A stretch of 64,000 nucleotides of DNA from Rhodoferax sp. GTDB lineage: Bacteria; Pseudomonadota; Gammaproteobacteria; Burkholderiales; Burkholderiaceae_C. The notes below the pieces were generated by a model, which was not told the origin of the DNA, made no database searches, and saw only the letters and a program-made list of their open reading frames with translations. Both the position numbers and the translations under genes were made by a program. This document shows, piece by piece, positions 24,518 through 32,723 of this stretch; within the stretch, counting starts at the first letter, position 1; each line of letters opens with the position of its first letter. The DNA lies in assembly GCF_012927445.1 (NCBI RefSeq), contig NZ_JABBPD010000008.1, positions 186,001-250,000 of the forward strand, in the 5' to 3' direction.

Positions 24518-25049
24518 CTAAAGCGTCATGTAGCGGCCGGCCCGGTGGTTGGTGGCCAGGGTCTGGTTCAGCATCACCGCGCCCAGCACGGACAGGGCAA
24601 CGTGTTGTCAACAAGCCGCCCATCACGGCGCTAAACGCAGGCGACAAACTCTGGAAGCTCACCAGTTTGGGCAACAGATTGACAAACAGCGACAACAAAC
24701 CAACTGCCGCAAATGTTTTCAGGGTGAACGCCCGGCCCATGCGCCGCCACGCCAAGCCATAGAACGGCAAATTGATCAGGAAAAAGACCAGGCCAAAGTT
24801 CCAGCCCGTGGCGTAGTGGATCAGGAAGGCAATGCCGGCGGTGCCGCCCGTCAACAGGCCGGAGTGACCAAACATCACGATGCCAAGGGCCACGAAGAGC
24901 GTGCCGGTGATCAGCGCCTGGACATCTTCGTAGGGACGATGGCGCAGGGTGGCCAGCGCCGGCTCACTGGACTTGTCAGGCTGCAATGTCGGCCGGCGTT
25001 GGTGTGGTTTCGCCGGCGGGAGGAGAGCAGGTTGCGCCGCCACAGCCAT
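24518..25049 (-). pseudogene. YitT-family membrane protein, internally deleted and frameshifted
   Basis: From ATG 25049 the frame reads a YitT (DUF161) protein: DVQALITGTLFVALGIVMF, LLTGGTAGIAFLIHYATGWN, FFLINLPFYGLAWRRMG and LKTFAAVGLLS, up to FSAVMGGLL (near 24610). There the homology breaks. The expected C-terminus appears in another frame: LSVLGAVMLNQTLATNHRAGRYMTL ending at the TAG 24518-24520 (quoted in two parts: LSVLGAVMLNQTL and ATNHRAGRYMTL). About 60 residues normally found between these parts are absent, so this is an internal deletion plus frameshift. The open frame simply runs on to 24474 with unrelated residues. The join sits at a small palindrome (TGTTGTCAACA, 24602-24612). 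The start overlaps the hemerythrin gene by 74 bp and is uncertain. I rely on memory for the expected full-length form. Confidence 0.7.
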
Positions 25050-25491
25050 GAATGGTCTCCTGGGGCAAGGCTTGGGGCGAGTGGACGATGCCGGTGCTGG
25101 TGTCATAACCCACGCCGCGCAGGTGCAAGGCCAGTGCCGCGTCCATGCTTTGCGCATGTTGCGGAAACCAGATGCCGAGTTCATGCGCCATCTGCCGCAC
25201 CACACCAAACTCACCGGCCTGACCGCGTTTTTCGCCTTCGCGCATCACCTGCAAGATCACATTGTGTTGGGTTGAGTGGCAGTTGCTGGAGGAGAAGCGG
25301 GTGTCCCGCATCCATTGGTCTTCACGGCCGAAATGGTCATCGGTGTGGTCAATCAAGGTTTGCCATGCCGCCAGAAGGTCGTCATCAGGGGCCTGGACCA
25401 CGGTGGCCAGCAAGTCAACAAATTCATGGTGTGTATCGTCCATGAAGGGCAAACCAAGAACGAGCGAATCAGACCATTGCAGTGTGGACAT
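24976..25491 (-). CDS. Bacteriohemerythrin-like oxygen-binding protein
   Basis: This 171-residue protein has a hemerythrin domain: WSDSLVLGLPFMDDTHHEF at the start, HTDDHFGREDQWM in the middle, then HSTQHNVIL and a late His (WFPQHAQSMD). These give the His/Glu/Asp ligands of the di-iron site that binds O2. The C-terminal extension of about 40 residues contains GCGGATCSPP, which is unusual and may bind metal or form a disulfide. Hemerythrins supply or sense O2, or protect enzymes, in bacteria living at low oxygen, which suits the nitrate-respiration genes nearby. The 3' end overlaps the presumed yitT start. Confidence 0.88.
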   Translation of the reverse strand: MSTLQWSDSLVLGLPFMDDTHHEFVDLLATVVQAPDDDLLAAWQTLIDHTDDHFGREDQWMRDTRFSSSNCHSTQHNVILQVMREGEKRGQAGEFGVVRQMAHELGIWFPQHAQSMDAALALHLRGVGYDTSTGIVHSPQALPQETIHGCGGATCSPPAGETTPTPADIAA

Positions 25492-25584
25492 GTTGATATT
25501 CCAAAAAAATTTAGGCCAAGCATACGGGAATCCAGTTTTTTAAGTTTGATCGAAGTCATAAATTGAGGAGGTAAGCTTGGTGCA

Positions 25585-26328
25585 ATGACTACCTCGTTTT
25601 CTCCTCCCTCTTTGGCCGCACCCACTGAACTTGGTACGGTTTTGCAACAACAGGGCTATGCGGTGCTGGATGCCCACAGTGTGAGCGCCCTGAGTGGTTG
25701 CCCAGCGGATGCGCTGGCGGCCTTGCGCCCCTTATGGGCCGATCTGCCGCCGGATGCCTTTCTCAAAGATGGCGGGCGCTACCGCCGGCGTCGACATTCC
25801 TGCTTTGTGGTGCAGGACGGACAAGTGACCCAAGTGCCGCATCGGGCCCATTGGCAGCCGGTGGAGTACAACGCCTTGCACGGTGGCATGCAGCGTTTGT
25901 TTGAACCCCTAAGGCCTGAGCTGCTTGACCAGCCGGTGTTGACTCAATTGCTGCGATGGCTGGGCCAGGTGTGTTCAGGCCTGAAAGGGGTGAAACCCTG
26001 GTTTGTGGAAGCGCACCAGTTTCGCATTGACACCACAGATGGCATCGGGCGTCCGACGCCAGAGGGGGCGCATCGCGATGGTGTCGACCTGGTCGCCGTG
26101 TTTCTGGTGAACCGGGAAGGTGTCAAGGGCGGGGAGACCCGTGTGTTTGACGCGGCTGGTCCAAATGGCCAACGCTTCACGCTGGCCGAGCCGTGGTCGG
26201 TTTTATTGCTGGATGATGCCCGTGTGATTCACGAGTCAACGCCCATCCAGCCCATCACCCAAGGCGGGCATCGTGATACGCTGGTTGTCACCCTGCGTGC
26301 AGCGGGCTTTCAGGAAGAACATCAATAG
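25585..26328 (+). CDS. 2-oxoglutarate/Fe(II) dioxygenase-family protein
   Basis: This 247-residue protein has the 2OG-Fe dioxygenase family fold known from L-isoleucine dioxygenase: the His and Asp ligands in HRDGVDLVAVF (about 153-163), the second His in VIHESTPI (about 214) and the 2OG-binding Arg in RDTLVVTL near the C-terminus. It probably hydroxylates a free amino acid or similar small molecule; the substrate cannot be read. A good ribosome binding site (GAGGAGG) lies 15 bases before the ATG, a wider spacing than usual. It diverges from the hemerythrin gene across 93 bp and stands alone. Confidence 0.85.
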   Translation: MTTSFSPPSLAAPTELGTVLQQQGYAVLDAHSVSALSGCPADALAALRPLWADLPPDAFLKDGGRYRRRRHSCFVVQDGQVTQVPHRAHWQPVEYNALHGGMQRLFEPLRPELLDQPVLTQLLRWLGQVCSGLKGVKPWFVEAHQFRIDTTDGIGRPTPEGAHRDGVDLVAVFLVNREGVKGGETRVFDAAGPNGQRFTLAEPWSVLLLDDARVIHESTPIQPITQGGHRDTLVVTLRAAGFQEEHQ

Positions 26329-26370
26329 CTTGATTACGGTCAAGGTTTAATAGGTGAGTCACCCAGACAC

Positions 26371-26383
26371 TTGACGCTGTCAA
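26371..26383. promoter_or_regulatory. Inverted repeat upstream of the universal stress gene
   Basis: TTGAC-GCT-GTCAA is a perfect inverted repeat 20 bp upstream of the start. It resembles an FNR half-site pair but the spacer is one base short, so I treat it only as a possible operator. Confidence 0.25.
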
Positions 26384-26402
26384 TTCAAAAGGAGTTTTCA
26401 TC

Positions 26403-26840
26403 ATGTTCAAACACATTCTCGTTCCGGTCGATGGCTCATCGACGTCACACTTGGCCGTTGAAAAAGCCATCGGCCTGGCCAAAGCCTTTGGCAGCCGGGT
26501 GACTTCTATTTTTGTCATTGATCCCTATCCCTTTACCGGCGTCGGGACAGACTTTGCCTATGGGCAAGCCGAATATCTGAGTGCGGCAACCGCCGAAGCC
26601 AATGCGGCGATCAAGGACGCAAAAGCCACCTTCGATGCAGCGGGCGTCAGTGTGGAGACTTCGGTGATTGAGGCGCATGCCGCGTGGCGCGGCGTGGTGC
26701 AGGCCGCCGAGTCCATGCAAGCCGATTTGATCGTCATGGGTTCGCACGGACGCAGTGGCCTGGAAAAACTGGTGCTCGGCAGTGTGACGCAAGCGGTTCT
26801 GTCGCACACTCGGTTGCCCGTGATGGTGGTGCGCGACTAA
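26403..26840 (+). CDS. Universal stress protein, UspA family
   Basis: This 145-residue cytoplasmic protein starts FKHILVPVDGSSTS and has the ATP-binding motif MGSHGRSGLEKLVLGSVT near residues 115-132 (G-2x-G-9x-GS). Such proteins bind ATP and aid survival under growth arrest, low oxygen or oxidative stress; no specific target is known. AGGAG (26390-26394) gives a strong ribosome binding site. It converges with nrdJ, 18 bp apart. Confidence 0.93.
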   Translation: MFKHILVPVDGSSTSHLAVEKAIGLAKAFGSRVTSIFVIDPYPFTGVGTDFAYGQAEYLSAATAEANAAIKDAKATFDAAGVSVETSVIEAHAAWRGVVQAAESMQADLIVMGSHGRSGLEKLVLGSVTQAVLSHTRLPVMVVRD

Positions 26841-26858
26841 ACCGCCAGGTTTTCTACC

Positions 26859-29765
26859 TCAGCCGCACTGCCCGACGTAGCCGCAAGCGGTACAAAAATC
26901 ACAGCCGTCTTTGTGGATGACGGTGGGGTTACCGCATTCCGGGCAGACTTTGCCGGCCATGGTGCTGGTGGCCTCCTGGTTTTTGGGGGCGTCGAGCACG
27001 CCCATGTCACGCAATGGAAAGCCTTCTTCATCCAGTACGTTCAGCATGGCGTAGCGGTGAATGATCAGGCGCGCGATATACGCCACGGTGGAGGGCCAGG
27101 TTTGCTGGCGACGCTCACCATGGGGCAAGCCGGGGACAAACGCCATGAAATGGCCCAGCGGTTCGGCGTAATTGAGCAGCTTGCGCAACTTCATGCCGAT
27201 CCAGGCTGGGTCAATCACCCGCATGTCCAGCGATAGCAGCCTGGCCAGTCCATCGAGCGCTCGGGGATAGTTGCCGGAAAAGCCCACGGCGCAGGGACGG
27301 GTCACGATAGCGCCATCATGGCCTTGCAGATTGACCTCTTTGAGCGTGACGGTGAAGGCTTCGCCGGTGGCCGGATTGTCCACATCTACCGACCACGCCA
27401 GCGTGCCCGAGGGGCCCGTTTGCGGTTCGCCCCGGCTGAACATGGCATCCATCACAGGAGTAGGCACTTTGGTGTCATTGACGTCCAAGGCTGCGAGCTG
27501 CTCGCAGCGCCAGCGAATAACGGCTGCCGTGGCCGCCACCACACCGGGGAACAATCGGCGTTCGCCGTGGGGTGGGAATGGCATCTCAAACGAGTGCTCT
27601 TCCGCCACCGTGGCCAAGGCGTCCAGTTTCAGTTGCAACCATGCGGGGTCATTGGCGCGCAAGTCCATGGACAGCGTTTTGGCGAGCGCGCCCAAGCCAC
27701 GCGGCTGCTCTGTGCCGTTCACCCAGACCTCGAAGGGTTTGGGTGCGCCGCCTTCTGCTGGCGCCAACTCCCCCACAAACAAGGCAAAGTCCCCAAAAGG
27801 ATGATGCACCATGAAAGTCCATGCCGGGTTGCCCGCCGGCAGTTCGGGGCGACTTGGCCAGCGCAGGGAAGACAAGACGGGGGCCGGTAGCCGCGTCAGC
27901 GACAAACGTTGGTTGGCGCCTTCGATTTGCAGGGAGGAGGCCGCAGGCGCGGACAGGGGAGCGGCTGTGGGCGTCAGGCTCAGTACTGATCCCAGCACCG
28001 AGTTGGGGCGGTAAGTGGCCAAGCCCTTCAATCCAGACAGCCAGGCTTCCATGTACAGGTGCTGAAAGTCTTCGTAGGGGTAGTCAGCCGGCACGTTGAC
28101 CGTTTTGGAGATGGCGGTGTCAATGAAGGGGGCCACGGCAGCCACCATCGCTTCATGGGCCTGTGCGCTCATTTCCAGCGCGGTGACGAAGGCATTTGTC
28201 AGTGGCGCATGCTCGCCGTGCAGGTGGCGATAGAGACGCCAGGCGTGATCTTCCACCGCGTACTCTTTGAAACTGCCGTCAGGCATGCGCTTCTTGCGGG
28301 TGTAGCTCCAGCTGAACGCCGGTTCGATGCCGTTGCTGGCGTTATCCGCAAAAGCCAGGCTGATGGTGCCGGTCGGCGCAATGGAGAGCAGGTGCGAATT
28401 GCGCAGCCCATGGGTGCGCACGCGTTCTTTCAGGGCCGTGGGCAAGCGCGATGCAAAGGTCTGGCCACTGAGGTACAGGTCGGCATTGAACAACGGAAAG
28501 GCGCCGCGCTCAATCGCCAGTTCAACCGAGGCGTCGTAGGCGGTGTCGCGCATCAATTCGGAAATTTGCCGCGCCATGTCCCGCGCCTCCTGTGTGTCGT
28601 AACGCAAGTTGAGCATCACTAACGCATCGCCCAGTCCAGTGAAGCCCAGTCCCACGCGACGCTTGCTGCGGGCTTCTTCCTGTTGCTGCGGCAGCGGCCA
28701 CACCGTTACGTCCAGTACGTTGTCCAGCATGCGCGTTGCGACGCGTGCCACTTCGGCAAACGCGGCCGCGTCAAAATGGGCTTTTGCTTCAAAGGGATGG
28801 TCGATAAACCGGGTCAGGTCGATGGAGCCAAGGCAGCAGCAGCCATAAGGCGGCAGCGGTTGTTCGGCGCAGGGGTTGGTACTGGCAATGGTTTCGCAAT
28901 AAGACAGGTTGTTGTCGCGATTCATGTGGTCCAGGAACAAAACACCAGGCTCGGCATGATCGTAGGTGGAGCGCATGATCTGGTCCCACAACTCGCGCGC
29001 CTGCAATTTTCGGTAAACCCACAAACCACTTTCTTTGGCTTCGTAAGCACCCGCTGCTTTTTGGGCGGTGCCCGGTTCGGCACGATGGACCAGGGTGAAC
29101 TCACCGTCTTTTTGCACGGCTTCCATGAAGGCGTCGCTGATACCAACCGAGATATTGAAGTTTTTCAAGTCACCCGTGTCCTTGGCATGAATGAACTCTT
29201 CAATATCCGGATGGTCGCACCGCAAAACCCCCATTTGCGCACCGCGTCGGGCGCCGGCGGATTCAACGGTTTCGCATGAGCGGTCAAACACGCGCATGTA
29301 ACTCACGGGCCCTGACGCGCTGCTTTGCGTACTGCCAACCCACGCACCGCGCGGTCGAATACGCGAGAAGTCATAACCGACGCCACCACCACGGCGCATG
29401 GTCTCGGCGGCTTCGGTCAGCGCCGTGTAGATGCCGGGGTGGCCGTCTTCAATGTGGGAGATGGAGTCGCCCACCGGCTGCACAAAACAGTTGATCAGCG
29501 TCGCAGCCAAATCCGTGCCGGCAGCAGATTGAATACGTCCGGCCGGCAAGAAACCGTTTTGCAGCGCCTTCAGGAATTTGGCTTCCCACTGCTTTTGGTG
29601 CTCGGGTGCTTCGACTTCGGCCAAGGCACGTGCCACCCGCTGGTTGACGTCCAGAATGGTTTTTTCGGAGCCCTTGCTGTACTTTTCAAGGAGCACTTCC
29701 TCGCTGATTTGCTGAGGTGCCAGCGCCAGGGCTGGTTTGGTTCGTTCGGGTGTTTTTTGCGACAT
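26859..29765 (-). CDS. nrdJ: Adenosylcobalamin-dependent ribonucleotide reductase (class II)
   Basis: This 968-residue enzyme makes deoxyribonucleotides with adenosylcobalamin as radical source and needs no oxygen. Visible marks are the N-terminal ILDVNQRVARALAE region, CFVQPVGDSISH, the active-site loop STNPCAEQPLPPYGCC (about residue 297) and SIAPTGTISLAFADN. The C-terminal tail has two CxxC pairs (CPECG and CDFCTACGYVGQCG), which carries reducing equivalents or zinc. A class I enzyme may exist elsewhere; this one allows DNA synthesis without oxygen. An FNR-like box (29821-29834) sits 56 bp upstream. It diverges from the small conserved gene at 30026. Confidence 0.94.
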   Translation of the reverse strand: MSQKTPERTKPALALAPQQISEEVLLEKYSKGSEKTILDVNQRVARALAEVEAPEHQKQWEAKFLKALQNGFLPAGRIQSAAGTDLAATLINCFVQPVGDSISHIEDGHPGIYTALTEAAETMRRGGGVGYDFSRIRPRGAWVGSTQSSASGPVSYMRVFDRSCETVESAGARRGAQMGVLRCDHPDIEEFIHAKDTGDLKNFNISVGISDAFMEAVQKDGEFTLVHRAEPGTAQKAAGAYEAKESGLWVYRKLQARELWDQIMRSTYDHAEPGVLFLDHMNRDNNLSYCETIASTNPCAEQPLPPYGCCCLGSIDLTRFIDHPFEAKAHFDAAAFAEVARVATRMLDNVLDVTVWPLPQQQEEARSKRRVGLGFTGLGDALVMLNLRYDTQEARDMARQISELMRDTAYDASVELAIERGAFPLFNADLYLSGQTFASRLPTALKERVRTHGLRNSHLLSIAPTGTISLAFADNASNGIEPAFSWSYTRKKRMPDGSFKEYAVEDHAWRLYRHLHGEHAPLTNAFVTALEMSAQAHEAMVAAVAPFIDTAISKTVNVPADYPYEDFQHLYMEAWLSGLKGLATYRPNSVLGSVLSLTPTAAPLSAPAASSLQIEGANQRLSLTRLPAPVLSSLRWPSRPELPAGNPAWTFMVHHPFGDFALFVGELAPAEGGAPKPFEVWVNGTEQPRGLGALAKTLSMDLRANDPAWLQLKLDALATVAEEHSFEMPFPPHGERRLFPGVVAATAAVIRWRCEQLAALDVNDTKVPTPVMDAMFSRGEPQTGPSGTLAWSVDVDNPATGEAFTVTLKEVNLQGHDGAIVTRPCAVGFSGNYPRALDGLARLLSLDMRVIDPAWIGMKLRKLLNYAEPLGHFMAFVPGLPHGERRQQTWPSTVAYIARLIIHRYAMLNVLDEEGFPLRDMGVLDAPKNQEATSTMAGKVCPECGNPTVIHKDGCDFCTACGYVGQCG

Positions 29766-29792
29766 AACGTAGTTCCTGAAAAAGACTGTGGA

Positions 29793-29834
29793 ATACTAGG
29801 GCCGAGCGTTGGCGATGTCATTGATGTAAAGCAA
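29793..29834 (-). promoter_or_regulatory. Candidate FNR-activated promoter of nrdJ
   Basis: On the minus strand TTGCT-TTAC-ATCAA (29834-29821) matches the FNR/Anr consensus TTGAT-N4-ATCAA with one mismatch. A -10-like TAGTAT is at 29798-29793. A start about 7 bases downstream (near 29786) puts the box centre at about -41.5, the class II FNR position. Activation is inferred. Confidence 0.5.
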
Positions 29835-29895
29835 GCTTGTTCGAACGATTTTAGTTGTTCGGGCGCTATAGGTAGTGGTTGTGATGGTGTCTTAA

Positions 29896-29909
29896 CACTA
29901 CCGGTAGTG
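29896..29909. promoter_or_regulatory. Perfect 14-bp palindrome in the nrdJ/small gene region
   Basis: CACTACCGGTAGTG is its own reverse complement and is preceded by another GGTAGTG (29871-29877). It lies between the divergent nrdJ and the 30026 gene and looks like an operator. It does not match the NrdR box as I know it. Confidence 0.4.
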
Positions 29910-30025
29910 ATTGCAGCAGAGCTAAACGCATGCTACTTGGGTGGATTCGAAGAATTGCCGCAGGGTGTGGCCCCGGATTCCTTGGGTCTGCTGGTTAAAC
30001 CGTATTTTTAAAGAAGGACTGAACC

Positions 30026-30430
30026 ATGAATATTGCCAGTTTTGATGATTTGTTGCAGGCGGCACGACAACAAACCCAACCCCAACGGTTGTTATTTGTC
30101 TTTGCCAGTGCCGATTTGCCGGATGACAGTACAGCGGCGCAGCGTGATAGTTTTTTGGCCGGCGAGGGTGGCGCGCTGGTGCCCACCATGTGCGTGGATA
30201 AAACCGCTGAAGAACTACTCACTTTTTCCGACCTGGTGCAAGAGTCAACCCAGTTTGGTCAAGAGTGGAGCATCGTGTTCGCCGCCGCTCTGTCCGGTAG
30301 CGGCGGGCTTGCGCCGACCAGCGAGGCGGCTGAAAAACCGTTGCAGCAAATGGTGGAAGCCATCAAGGCGGGAACCTTGGGAACCTACATTCCATTTGAC
30401 CGCCAGGGTCAACCGGTCATGCTGGCTTAA
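30026..30430 (+). CDS. Conserved small protein beside nrdJ, function unknown
   Basis: This 134-residue acidic soluble protein starts MNIASFDDLLQAARQQ and contains LLFVFASADLPDD, GGALVPTMCVDKTAEEL, EEWSIVFAAALSG-like stretches and IPFDRQGQPV. I recall close relatives in Comamonadaceae placed next to nrdJ and labelled 'ribonucleotide reductase subunit alpha' in databases, although it has no reductase catalytic features. Its divergent position facing nrdJ suggests a shared control and perhaps a role with that enzyme. AAGGA before the ATG gives a good ribosome binding site. The recall is not a search result. Confidence 0.75.
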   Translation: MNIASFDDLLQAARQQTQPQRLLFVFASADLPDDSTAAQRDSFLAGEGGALVPTMCVDKTAEELLTFSDLVQESTQFGQEWSIVFAAALSGSGGLAPTSEAAEKPLQQMVEAIKAGTLGTYIPFDRQGQPVMLA

Positions 30431-30435
30431 GGGCG

Positions 30436-31164
30436 CTAAAGCCGATCTGGCTTGACCAAGGACGAGAGATTCGCGTAACTCTCGTCGATCTCATTGAACA
30501 CCGGCGTGTTAATCGAATCTTCGATCTCCTGGTAGGGGCCGGTGCCGCTGTGGGAGGCGGTTGATGCGGGAATAAACTCACCGCTCTTGACATCGAACAC
30601 ATGCACCTCGCCCTCTTCAATGACGTAGTGCCATCCGTGCAACGCAACCTTGCCGGCCTCAACTTGTTGACGCACCATCGGGTAGCCCATGAGTCGCTCC
30701 AACTGAAGCACCACGGCGCGTTGCTCTGTGCGGCGCAGGGCTTCCGGTGTGACCTGCACGGGCAGGGCTGCTTCCCGGCCCAGTTCCAGCCACGCCGCCA
30801 GATTCTTGGCTTGCGGATCGATCTCTTCGTACAAGGCGCGGATGCCGCCGCAATGGCTGTGGCCACAGACAACGATGCGGGAAACCTTCAGGTTTAACAC
30901 CGCAAATTCAATTGCCGCGGAGGTGCCGTGGTAGCCGGCCGAGCCGTCATACGGTGGCACGAACGCGCCGACGTTGCGCACAATAAACAGTTCGCCGGGT
31001 CCCGTGCCCGTCAACAGGTACGGGACCAGACGTGAGTCAGAGCAGCCAATGAACAGGATGGACGGATGTTGCCCATCCTTGACCAGATTTTGAAACTGCT
31101 CTTGAACGCCCGGAAACGTGTGATCGTGGAAGCGGCGGAGGCGGGCAAGCAGTTCGTCAGGCAC
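30436..31164 (-). CDS. can: Beta-class carbonic anhydrase
   Basis: This 242-residue enzyme has the zinc ligands and catalytic dyad of beta carbonic anhydrases: CSDSRLVP (Cys and Asp-Arg, about residue 40) and HSHCGGI (His and Cys, about 99-102). It interconverts CO2 and bicarbonate. The start used is a GTG at 31164, 22 bp after the parvulin stop, so it may be the last gene of the nitrate operon; no clear promoter or good ribosome binding site is visible between them. The gene converges with the small gene at 30026, 5 bp apart. Confidence 0.9.
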   Translation of the reverse strand: MPDELLARLRRFHDHTFPGVQEQFQNLVKDGQHPSILFIGCSDSRLVPYLLTGTGPGELFIVRNVGAFVPPYDGSAGYHGTSAAIEFAVLNLKVSRIVVCGHSHCGGIRALYEEIDPQAKNLAAWLELGREAALPVQVTPEALRRTEQRAVVLQLERLMGYPMVRQQVEAGKVALHGWHYVIEEGEVHVFDVKSGEFIPASTASHSGTGPYQEIEDSINTPVFNEIDESYANLSSLVKPDRL

Positions 31165-31186
31165 AGTGATTCGTCAGTAAATTCAG

Positions 31187-31978
31187 TTACTGTACCAAAG
31201 GCGAATCGGAGGCGTCGAGATCGACCCCCACAATGGCAGCTTCGCCAGCCAACAGGCTCAAATATTGACGCAAGGCGGTGACATAGGTTTTTTGCCGCAA
31301 AGCCATGGCCACGGCCCCACGTACCGAATCAAACGATTGTTCCTGGCCAGGTTCACGCGCCAGCACTTCCACCACATGCAAGCCAAAGCGGCTGTGCACC
31401 AGGCGCGGCAAAACCCCCACCTCCGCATGTCCGAAAAGCTCTTTGGCGAACTCGGGCGCGCAATCTGCGGTGGTCAGCCATCCCAAGCTGCCGCCTTCTG
31501 CCCCGCTCGGGCAATTCGATAGGGTCCGGGCCGCCTTGGAGAATCCGTCTTCCACATTGCTGCCATCATGACAACGGACATCAAGCAAGGTTGTCTCAGC
31601 GCGGTTGCGCAGGGCCACCACGTCAACGCCTTGCGTCACCGCAAACAGGATGTGGCGCACGTTGACACGTTCACCGGTGCTGTAGACCGCTTGATTCGCC
31701 GCATGGTGGCGCCGACAGGCCTCCTCTGAGGGTTCGGGTATCGCCAGACTCTGTTCAAGCAATGCCTCAATGGCACTGGAGGCCTCTTCGCTGAGTACGC
31801 CGTCGGTGGTTGGCATATCGCGGTCTGACAGCAAGCCCTGGGCGCTTGCCGCCTGTCGCAGCAGCTCTGAACAAGCACGTTGGCGCAGGTCATCGGCAGA
31901 CAGGGTTTCGTCGACCGTATTCAGTGCCACACCGTTGATGCTGGCAATTTCTGCTTTATCAGGAGTTGTAATTTGCAT
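31187..31978 (-). CDS. Parvulin-type peptidyl-prolyl isomerase (PpiC/NifM-like) of the nar operon
   Basis: This 263-residue protein has an N-terminal helical part and a C-terminal rotamase domain recognised by VRHILFAVTQGVD, LGWLTTADCAPEF and SRFGLHVVEVL. It has no signal peptide, so it is cytoplasmic, like NifM-type parvulins. Its place directly after narI, as in other betaproteobacterial nar operons, suggests it helps fold or mature the nitrate reductase. I chose the ATG at 31978 (AAGGAAG upstream), 10 bp after the narI stop; the longer frame would overlap narI. The gene carries several Cys near the rotamase domain (RCHDG, SNCPSG). Confidence 0.85.
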   Translation of the reverse strand: MQITTPDKAEIASINGVALNTVDETLSADDLRQRACSELLRQAASAQGLLSDRDMPTTDGVLSEEASSAIEALLEQSLAIPEPSEEACRRHHAANQAVYSTGERVNVRHILFAVTQGVDVVALRNRAETTLLDVRCHDGSNVEDGFSKAARTLSNCPSGAEGGSLGWLTTADCAPEFAKELFGHAEVGVLPRLVHSRFGLHVVEVLAREPGQEQSFDSVRGAVAMALRQKTYVTALRQYLSLLAGEAAIVGVDLDASDSPLVQ

Positions 31979-31988
31979 GATGACTTCC

Positions 31989-32723
31989 TTAAACGCCAGC
32001 GCCAGGACGGCGTGGCTGGTTCTGGCCAGCGGGCACATTCAGACGACGAGCGCGTACCACTTGGGGGGCGCGGAATAAATAACCAACGGTGCCGAAGCCA
32101 CTCCAAACGTGGACAAGGCGAGTGAACGGGAAGATCAAGAAGATGCTCATGCCCAAGAACATGTGCATTTTGAAGACAAAACCCGCCCCAGCGAGTAGCG
32201 CGGGGGCACCCGTTTGGAAAGTCACAATGCTCTGAGCCCAGCCGGCCAGTCGCATCATCATGCTGCCGTCCAGATGCTGCGCAGACAAGGGCAGGGTGGC
32301 CAAGCCCAAGGCGAGTTGAAGCCACAGCAGTACCAGCAAAACGATATCGCTGGTCTTCGAGTTGATGCGAATGCGCGGCTCAAACAAGCGACGGTGCAGC
32401 AACAGGCTCACGCCGATAAAGCCCAGCAATCCCGCGATGCCGCCGGACACGATGGCCATGAGCTGCTTGTTGCCCGCACTGATGAAAGCCTCGTACACAA
32501 AGTGCGGTGTCAGCATGCCAAAGAAGTGGCCGAAGAACAGAAACAAGACACCGACATGAAACAGGTTGCTGCCCCAGCGTAATTGGCCTTGTTTGAGCAA
32601 CTGTGAAGAGTCACTCTTCCATGTGTATTGGTCCCGGTCAAACCGGATCAGGCTGCCCAATAAAAAAATGGTGAACGCTATGTAGGGGTACAAGCCGAAC
32701 AAGAAATTGTCGAGGGTGATCAT
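31989..32723 (-). CDS. narI: Respiratory nitrate reductase, gamma subunit (cytochrome b)
   Basis: This 244-residue membrane protein starts MITLDNFLFGLYPYIAFTIF and has five hydrophobic segments with the His residues that bind two b-type hemes (for example LFHVGVLFLFFGHFFGM and FKMHMFLGMSIF). It takes electrons from quinol and passes them to NarH. The ATG at 32723 follows AAGGAG and overlaps the narJ stop by 4 bases. It ends with a basic tail. Confidence 0.94.
   Translation of the reverse strand: MITLDNFLFGLYPYIAFTIFLLGSLIRFDRDQYTWKSDSSQLLKQGQLRWGSNLFHVGVLFLFFGHFFGMLTPHFVYEAFISAGNKQLMAIVSGGIAGLLGFIGVSLLLHRRLFEPRIRINSKTSDIVLLVLLWLQLALGLATLPLSAQHLDGSMMMRLAGWAQSIVTFQTGAPALLAGAGFVFKMHMFLGMSIFLIFPFTRLVHVWSGFGTVGYLFRAPQVVRARRLNVPAGQNQPRRPGAGV

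Noticed and set aside
26371..26383. FNR box for the universal stress gene
   Set aside because: The arms TTGAC/GTCAA fit but the spacer is 3 and not 4 bases, so it is kept only as a weak inverted repeat.
30439..30453. Terminator between the small gene and carbonic anhydrase
   Set aside because: AAGCC-GATCT-GGCTT is short, has no T-run and lies inside the carbonic anhydrase gene.
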